NCBI GenBank assembly: GCA_029449245.1
Contig: JANATF010000004.1
Span: 3,202,637-3,266,636, forward strand
Length of the DNA: 64,000 bases
DNA from: Mortierella alpina
Taxonomy: Eukaryota > Mortierellomycota > Mortierellomycetes > Mortierellales > Mortierellaceae
Reading direction: 5' to 3'
The first letter of the stretch is position 1; every line of letters begins with the position of its first letter. Of the stretch, positions 57,891 through 64,000 are shown one piece after another. Under the pieces are notes generated by a model. That model had not been told where the DNA came from. It saw only the letters and a list, made by a program, of their open reading frames with translations, and did not search any database. The position numbers were made by a program, and so were the translations under genes.

Positions 57891-60350
57891 TTGGCGTCAC
57901 TGCATGCCACCTTTCCTCGTCTCCATTCTTCTCTTCTTTCGCCATCGATGGCACTCACTAGAACGCAGGACACCTCAACAGCACGCAAACACTCTCCCCT
58001 CTCGTTTTGTCACTCTCTCACTCCTTCACACCGTCTTCACTCGGCGTGCCTTTCTCTTTCTGCTAGTATGTCAGTAGAACCATTCTTTTTCATTCTTTTT
58101 GCCATTCCACACCACCATTCACCACCGCCATCCACACCCTTCTCTCTCGCGTCCGTCTTCAAGCCTACTTCCATCTCTTTGCGCGTATCTTCCAGGCCCT
58201 TCCTATACACTCAGCACAAGTGGTGAGCTGCCACTGCCTAGCACTGTCTTTCGCGGTCCGCTTGCTCTCCCATGGCTGCTCTTTACAACCACACCCCAAT
58301 CCACCTACTATTCTTCCCACGACCCTTTTCGACCTTCACCACCACCTCTCTTGATCCAGCGAGTCTAGTCTAGTTGTATGAATCTATCTCTCGACTCTTT
58401 CTCTTTGCTGTCGACGACACTCTCACCACAGCGCAGGCCACCACAAAAGTACGCACACTCGCTTATGTCTCTGTCACACACTCACTCGCTCCCTCCATCC
58501 TCACCGCTTTCTCAGTCAGAGTTGTTCATGACGACTTTGATCAGACGCACATACACTTTCCCTCTCGCCGACTGTAGCGTTCTCTTTCTTCACAGAGGCA
58601 CAGTCAAACTCACCGATTGGTGTTTTTGTCTTGCTATTGCACACCATTCACCTTTCATCTTCACTTGCGATTCAAGCCCTTCATCCCCCTCATTGCGCTT
58701 TTCTTGTCAGTTCCTGTCCACCTCACGCGCTACTGACACTACCCAACTACTGTCCCTCGCAGGCCGTCATTACCCTCACTGTCACCGCTGTCCAATCTTT
58801 TTTTATTTTTTTTACAATGACAACCCACCGGTGGCAACCTCGACGACATGCACACTCGCTTCTCTCTCTTTCTCTGTGTCCTCTCTTTGCATCCTTTACC
58901 AGCTACGCGCTCTTCCCACAGCACCTACACAGTACTCAACCACTGTTTCTTTAGTCACCTCTGATCAATCCCAAAAGTACTACTCCTCCCTCACTCCTAC
59001 CGAAAGTGGCCGTTCTTTGTTCACAAAGGCACAGTCAAACTCACCGAACTTTTTTTGGGGGAGGGGTCTTGCCATTGCACACCTTTCACCTCTCACTTGT
59101 ACTTCAATCTGCTGTACATCCCTCTCTGCGCTTTTCTCTTGTCTGTTCCTCTACTTCAGCAGCTGACACTATCCATCTGCTGTTCTTCGCAGGCCGTCTC
59201 TACTCTCACTGTCACTCTCATGCACTCAGACCGTAATCCCGTGTACCTGTCCTTGGGCGTGCTGATTTGTTGATCCGCAGAAACGTACCATGCTCCTCAC
59301 GCCTGCCACCTTCACCCTTCCTCTCGCTCAATTCAGCGAGTCACCTCTTGCGAATCTATTTCCACACTAGAGCGCAGGCAGCTTCAGGAAAGAACAATCT
59401 CTATTCTCTCCTCAATTCTATTTCTCTTTCCTTCATCGCGTTCTTGCTCTTCCCACATCGTCTTCAACTTCTCACATCGGCTCCAACCAGACAAAGCTAC
59501 ACCGCCCCCACTCACTCGATTACTTGATGACATCATGACATCATGACATCAGCCGTTTCGCTATTATTGCACACCCTTCAACTCTTGCTTGTTCAAACAA
59601 GTCCCACATCCCTCACTCGGCGTGTTCTTCTCGCCCCGAATCATCTCACTCGCGTCTTGAGTTGATACTACCCTGACACTCTTCTTCGCAGCCCATCTCT
59701 GCATTCACTGTCCCTCACTGACTCTCTCACACACTGCTCATCACCGCGCCATTGATCGTCTGTAGATTCCTCACAGAATCTCGCGTTCATTTCAACTCTT
59801 CAGGCACCTTACTCGCTTCAGCATGGAACAAACACAAACTCGACACCATCTCTCCCACAACCAAGCTTCATCTTTACTCTCCCTTGATGATGCGGGACCC
59901 TGAATCCTTTCCCACCTTTGTTTCCCTTGCCCTTCAACGATTGTCACCCACACAGGCCTAGATCAAGCACCTCATCAATTTTTTTTCTTTCTTGCCTCGT
60001 TCTTTTGCACAGCTATTCCTTCGCACCTCGCACACCTATGGCACGGCGCTCTTCACGTTCGCCCCCATCACTCATCACATTCCTCACTCGCTTCAACCTC
60101 ATAAATTCCCTTCGGACCACTACAAAAGAAAAAAAGTGCGTCCACCTTCAGATCCACCACGCCTTTCCTCATCCCTTCCTGATCACAACTCCCCTGCCTA
60201 CGCTGCTCCAATGCCTTTACTCTCCAGCCCAGCCATGCCTTTTTCTCCAAAGTTCCCGCTGGTTAACCCTTCCCTCTTATGCTACCCTGGCGAGATGGAT
60301 CTTCTCTTTCACGAACACGAGATGCCTGGAGTGCTTTGCTAAATGTACCT
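57891..60350. other. Subtelomeric pyrimidine-rich block
   Basis: About 2.4 kb in which the + strand is heavily C/T-biased with recurrent CACTC, TTCTC and CTCTCTT words. The bias leaves few stops on +, so long open frames (for example 58378-59166) appear, but they have no coding character. Internal repeats are entered separately. Near 59526-59550 the unit ATGACATC is repeated three times. Confidence 0.55.
58591..59720. repeat. Degenerate long tandem repeat, offset 430 to about 500 bp
   Basis: A block of about 200 bp at 58591-58790 recurs at 59021-59221. Both contain AGGCACAGTCAAACTCACCG-type, TTGCACACC(A/T)TTCACCT-type and CGCAGGCCGTC-type words, in the same order and at a constant 430-bp offset. 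A third, more diverged copy runs about 59560-59720, with its TTCTTCGCAG word shifted by 500 bp. Sequence between the copies is also pyrimidine-rich but less similar. Confidence 0.75.
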
Positions 60351-61291
60351 GTGGACAAAAAGGATCCGGGAATTCCAGCTGAACCAGTGCGACGAGACTG
60401 GAAACCAGCCAGCCGCAATCAACAACCCGTTCCGGTAATGTGGCAGGTACTGCAGCATGCTGGAACGAGGTCGTGACCACAGCTAGTCCACCTTCCGACT
60501 CGACGCACTGGAGAAGCGCTACACATACTCGGGGGATAGAATGCGATGAAAAAAGTGTTAGTCTTTGACTACTACAGGCTCAGGAGAACACGGTTTAAGG
60601 CTCTCTATCCGGCGTCCACGCCAGCACTGACAATTGCGCTCGCTTTGACACCCTCTTTGGCCCAGTTGCTGTCGACACTCACATCTACGCTGGCTATTGC
60701 ATCTGATGCTGACAGTGACTGAGCCTTGGAAATAGCACTAGCCTAGGCAACTGACCAAGACCCTCGCGTAGGCACTGGCAAATTGTACAGACACTGGCTG
60801 GACACCAACACTATGACCAGAAACCACTTACCCTAGGATCGTGGAACAACAGCGGTTATTAGAGGGCCCTGCCTCTTGAAAAAGACCGTCTGTACACGTA
60901 CGGCGAAGTCTACAGGGTGATAGTACCGTAGAGAGAGTTGTTAGATGCTTGTTCAATAAACCCAACATAGAGATGAATCATCCTCATTCAAAAGTATAAA
61001 TCCAAGGTCAACTGGTCCTACCAAGTTACTTACCAAGTTACCATACACCAAAAGTGGGGTTCGCTTTCAACGTCACTCTTCCTTTGCGCTTTGTCCTCGC
61101 TGGCCGACCGACCGATATTCTGGGCGTACTGAGAGGAAGATAATAAACGTAGAGCAAACGTCTGCGGGTTAGAAGACAACATAAAGAGCCAATCCTCATC
61201 GAAAGCCGCATTCCAGATATTCTCGCTTTTTACCTTCTGTGTTGCGCCACCGTCTTCATATGCTGCTGCAAGAAAGAGAGTGTGTTTTTTG

Positions 61292-61510
61292 AGGTGGTTG
61301 ACTCCACTGATTTTTAATAGTCTCCACTGACTGTGGTTTACTCCACTGTTTTTTATAGTGGTTGACTCCACTTTCACTTTGCTTTTGTAGAGCGAAGAAG
61401 TGATAATCCCGCTACCTTGCCTTCTATATTTCACCAGCGGGGAAGTGGACCCGCTGCCTTGCCCTCGGTTTGTTATAGCGAGAGGTCCCCCGCTGCCTTG
61501 CCTTCCATTT
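61292..61510. repeat. Degenerate short repeats (ACTCCACTG and CCGCTGCCTTGCC words)
   Basis: GACTCCACTG or ACTCCACTG-type words recur four times between 61292 and 61376, spaced about 20-30 bp and followed by TTTTTAATAG/TTTTTATAG. A second word, CCCGCTGCCTTGCC, with variants recurs three times between 61408 and 61505. Confidence 0.65.
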
Positions 61511-62161
61511 TGCTAGCGACACTGAGGAAATGAGAAAAAGCCAAAAAAAAAAAGCTTGTCAATTGAGCTGGCTCATTCCTCATTTCAGGAAAACAGAGTT
61601 TGTTGAGCTGCAGTGGCATGACTTTGACGAAGGATGTGCTTGAGAGAAGTATCCAAAGAGATGAAGCTTACCTTGCGTGCTGCTGAAAAGAGGTGAACAA
61701 GTAGCGAAGAGAGGAGGAAAGAAAAGAAAAGCTTGTGCAGAGCATAAAATCACTTTTCTCGAGCCACTCAGCCGAAGACGCTGCGTCGCGAAGTACATAC
61801 ACGCCCGTGTATGCTGTCGTTACACATAAGAGAAGAAAAGCATCATCGTGAGCACAAGGAATGTCAATGCAGTTGGTGAATGAGTCAATGAGTCAAGCTC
61901 ATTCCAAATTTGATTCCTCAATCAGCGCTGCAATCCTGGTTTTTACCTCGTCCAGCTCTTGCCATCAATTTGCAAATGAGCATGCAAGGCTACTGCGATG
62001 CTATCATCCTGCTCCATGCTGCTGGTAAGACTAGGGAAAGCTCGTAACACGTGTCAAAAGAAAGCTCTCTCTACTCTGCTTGTCCACTCCAAAAGTGCAC
62101 AGACTCCAGGAAACCAAGGACCTCCCAGAGCCTATACTACAAACCGTGGTACCTGTTCTTG

Positions 62162-62199
62162 TGTGTGTGTGTGTGTTTGTGTGTGTGGGGGGGGGGGGA
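62162..62199. repeat. (GT)n followed by G12
   Basis: A GT dinucleotide repeat with one TT interruption passes directly into a run of about twelve G, then GATCC. Such runs are prone to length errors in assembly. Confidence 0.9.
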
Positions 62200-62761
62200 T
62201 CCTGAAGCTTACCTTAGCTGTATCAAAGACGAGTAAGAGCGGGTGGCAGGAAAGGAGCAGGCAGGAGGGAAGACAAAGAGCATAAAGTAAGAGGCTAAAA
62301 TGCAGAGCATATGCGACCTTGCATTACGGGGTTTATTACGGCCTGCATTCTCAGACATACCTCTCTTCTCCCTCTTTCTCCCTTTGGTTTTCCTCTTCCC
62401 ACCTTTCACGTTCTCACCTTCCACCTCCTCACCATTTACTTCCCTAGCTTTCCTATTCATAGCGTTCCTCTCTCCTCTGTATCCCCCAGTAAGGTATGTC
62501 CTCGTCCGCGACAGCTCCTGGGTCAAAGTCCTCCGACAACTTACACTTGCACTGTCCAGCAGTTCGTCCACTTTCATGAACTTGTTTACTCCTCACACCC
62601 TTCTAAAACGATTTTTAGCTTCCCGAAGCATTTTCAATCTATATTGGCCTAACCGGCTGTACTACATATGCTTCTTCCACAAAAAACAATCCTCTTAAGC
62701 GAGCCAAACAGTTCTTGAACAGCAGAAGCAACCTCAACGAGATGAAAGCACCTTTTCCTCA

Positions 62762-62836
62762 AAATCTCTGTAAGTGCAAAGTCCCTCTCTAAGTGCAAGG
62801 CCAATCTCTAAGTGCAAGCTCTCTCTAAGTGCAAGA
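62762..62836. repeat. CTCTAAGTGCAA short tandem repeat, four copies
   Basis: The word TAAGTGCAA occurs at 62771, 62790, 62809 and 62826, each preceded by CTCTC- or TCTG-type sequence, giving a 17-19 bp period. Rightward it grades into further degenerate words (TCTAATTCGAAAAC, TGTAATTGA) up to about 62965. Confidence 0.8.
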
Positions 62837-63119
62837 CCTCCTTAAATGAAAACTTCTCTTTTTCGAATACCCCTCTAATTCGAAAACCTCTGTAATTGAT
62901 TCCCTCTCTAATATCCAACCCTTAGTAATCGAACGCCCTCTGTAATTGACAACCTTCTGCAAATGAATGCAATCTTAAGGAGATCATCCACATGGTAAGC
63001 GCACTCAAATAGTCCGTCTCCAATTCTTCACACACCATTTCCGTATTCTCCTATTGATGAGCAATTGAGGTACTCCAGTTGCTTGCCCCAATACTGGTTA
63101 CACTGAATCTTGCTTCTCT

Positions 63120-63500
63120 TTAGAATTTTACACCTCATTAAATTTTCACACTTCCTCGATTTCATATTTGAGCGCAATTGAAGGTGTGCAATAGTTCCCC
63201 TACACCCCTCGAAGCCCTAAATACTCGGTTGCTGAGATTTTCACGCTTCTCAAAAATTTCACACTTCCCCGATTTCATATTTCAGAGCAATTGGAGGTGT
63301 GCAACAGTTTCCCAACATCCATCGAAGCTCAAAATACATGATTGCTGTGATTTTCACACTTTTCGAGATGTCACACTTTCTCGATTTTTTATTTGAAATC
63401 AATTGAAGGTGCGCAACAGTTATCCAACACCCCTCGAATCTCAAAATGCTCGGTTCCTGAGATTTTAACACTTGTCTTAAATTTCACACTTCCGTATTTC
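63120..63500. repeat. 112-113 bp tandem repeat, three full copies plus a partial one
   Basis: The word CACACTT(C/T)C recurs at 63147, 63260, 63372 and 63485. Each is followed by CGATTT(C/T)(A/T)T-type sequence, AGCAATTG(A/G)AGGTG(T/C)GCAA(C/T)AGTT, then CCTCGAA-type words and a GAGATTTT(C/A)A segment. Copies are about 80-85 percent alike by eye. The array ends about 200 bp before the telomere-like repeat. Confidence 0.88.
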
Positions 63501-63690
63501 AACTATTGCAAGAACTGCTTCAGACCTGTTAAATTTATGATGTTATTTGTCAATTTCATATCGATCGAATAAGCAAATCTCATTTAATGTTCAAATGCCA
63601 ATTGATCGCACAATTTCATTTGACGATCGTCGTTCAATCAAGAGTTTCAATTCAAATGACCTTTTCTTGTGAATTGAGAGCCCATTTTAA

Positions 63691-64000
63691 GGTTTATTCT
63701 AGGGTTTTTTAGGGTTTTTTTAGGGTTTTTTAGGGTTTTTTTAGGGTTTTTTAGGGTTTTTTAGGGTTTTTTAGGGTTTTTTAGGGTTTTTTAGGGTTTT
63801 TTAGGGTTTTTTAGGGTTTTTTAGGGTTTTTTAGGGTTTTTTAGGGTTTTTTTAGGGTTTTTTAGGGTTTTTTAGGGTTTTTTAGGGTTTTTTAGGGTTT
63901 TTTAGGGTTTTTTAGGGTTTTTTTAGGGTTTTTTAGGGTTTTTTTAGGGTTTTTTAGGTTTTTTAGGGTTTTTTAGGGTTTTTATGGTTTTTAGGTTTTT
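63691..64000 (+). repeat. Telomere-like repeat, TTTTTTAGGG units
   Basis: About 27 AGGG cores separated mostly by six T, sometimes seven, run to the last base of the window. The G-rich strand is the + strand with its 3' end pointing to the window's right edge, the orientation expected for a right-hand chromosome end. The last ~60 bases contain diverged units (AGG, ATGG), which could be sequencing error at a contig end. The core TTAGGG is embedded, but the unit is 10-11 bases rather than 6. Confidence 0.8.

Larger units (their letters stand above)
60351..62700. other. Subtelomeric region without intact genes
   Basis: No intact gene. A minus-strand frame at 61260-61030 has coding-like composition (NIWNAAFDEDWLFMLSSNPQ), and one starting at 62577 reads MKVDELLDSAS just before a GTAAGT. 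They are isolated fragments. Three minus-strand AAG-GTAA donor-like sites occur at about 61241, 61672 and 62213; the last two share the 13-mer TGAAGCTTACCTT. Composition becomes more AT-rich rightward. Confidence 0.4.

Noticed and set aside
58378-59166. Long plus-strand frame of 262 aa in the subtelomere
   Set aside because: It follows from C/T bias removing stop codons; codons are Ser/Leu/Pro/Phe simple sequence and the frame spans the tandem repeat without a repeating peptide under selection.
63701-64000. Canonical TTAGGG telomere
   Set aside because: The hexamer is embedded, but every unit has extra T residues, so the unit is 10-11 bases; I report it as non-canonical.

Overview
The window looks like the right-hand end of a chromosome from an early-diverging filamentous fungus. 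Mortierellomycota or a close relative is the best fit. The evidence is compact genes with many 80-150 bp GT-AG introns, recurrent CTAAC/CTAAT branch points, fungal families (Zn2Cys6 regulator, Axl2-like protein, Fus3/Kss1-type MAPK), and genes often missing from model yeasts (SOSS-B/NABP, UPF0598). The taxon is my inference from gene content. No database search was possible.

Gene-dense part, about 2.5-52 kb. Left to right: a Sel1-repeat protein (+), a small orphan (+), a PQ-loop membrane protein (+), full-length HMG-CoA reductase (+), a Gln/Pro/Ser-rich orphan (+), a 1388-aa Ser-rich orphan (-), a coiled-coil protein (-), a SOSS-B/NABP OB-fold protein (-), Vms1/ANKZF1 (-), an Axl2-like cell-surface protein (+), a Zn2Cys6 regulator (-), a synaptobrevin (+), CCR4-NOT subunit NOT2 (-), a UPF0598 protein (-), a Fus3/Kss1-type MAPK (+) and a Sec4/Rab8 GTPase (+). 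Exon structures were assembled by hand from splice consensus and reading phase. Almost all close in frame with the family's expected sequence. The exceptions are stated in the entries. These are ordinary housekeeping and signalling genes with no operon-like logic. Synaptobrevin and Sec4 would both act in late exocytosis, and HMG-CoA reductase feeds sterol synthesis.

Transition and subtelomere, about 52.8-64 kb. A broken gene (+) starts with an XPG/FEN1-like (PIN-type) nuclease region and runs into a region with a RuvC-I-like motif, which suggests a TnpB/Fanzor-related C-terminal nuclease. It has several frame changes but intact introns, and the similarity stops before further RuvC motifs. A second decayed, unidentified gene lies on the minus strand. 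Then comes about 2.4 kb of pyrimidine-rich DNA with a ~200-bp block repeated at 430 and ~500 bp offsets, AT-rich degenerate repeats, three to four copies of a 112-113 bp tandem repeat, and finally about 300 bp of TTTTTTAGGG-type repeats running to the window edge. Their G-rich strand points toward the end, as at a telomere.

The two most interesting items are the XPG-RuvC fusion relic beside the chromosome end and the non-canonical telomere-like repeat. Nearly every gene also carries a long pyrimidine-rich leader on its own coding strand.
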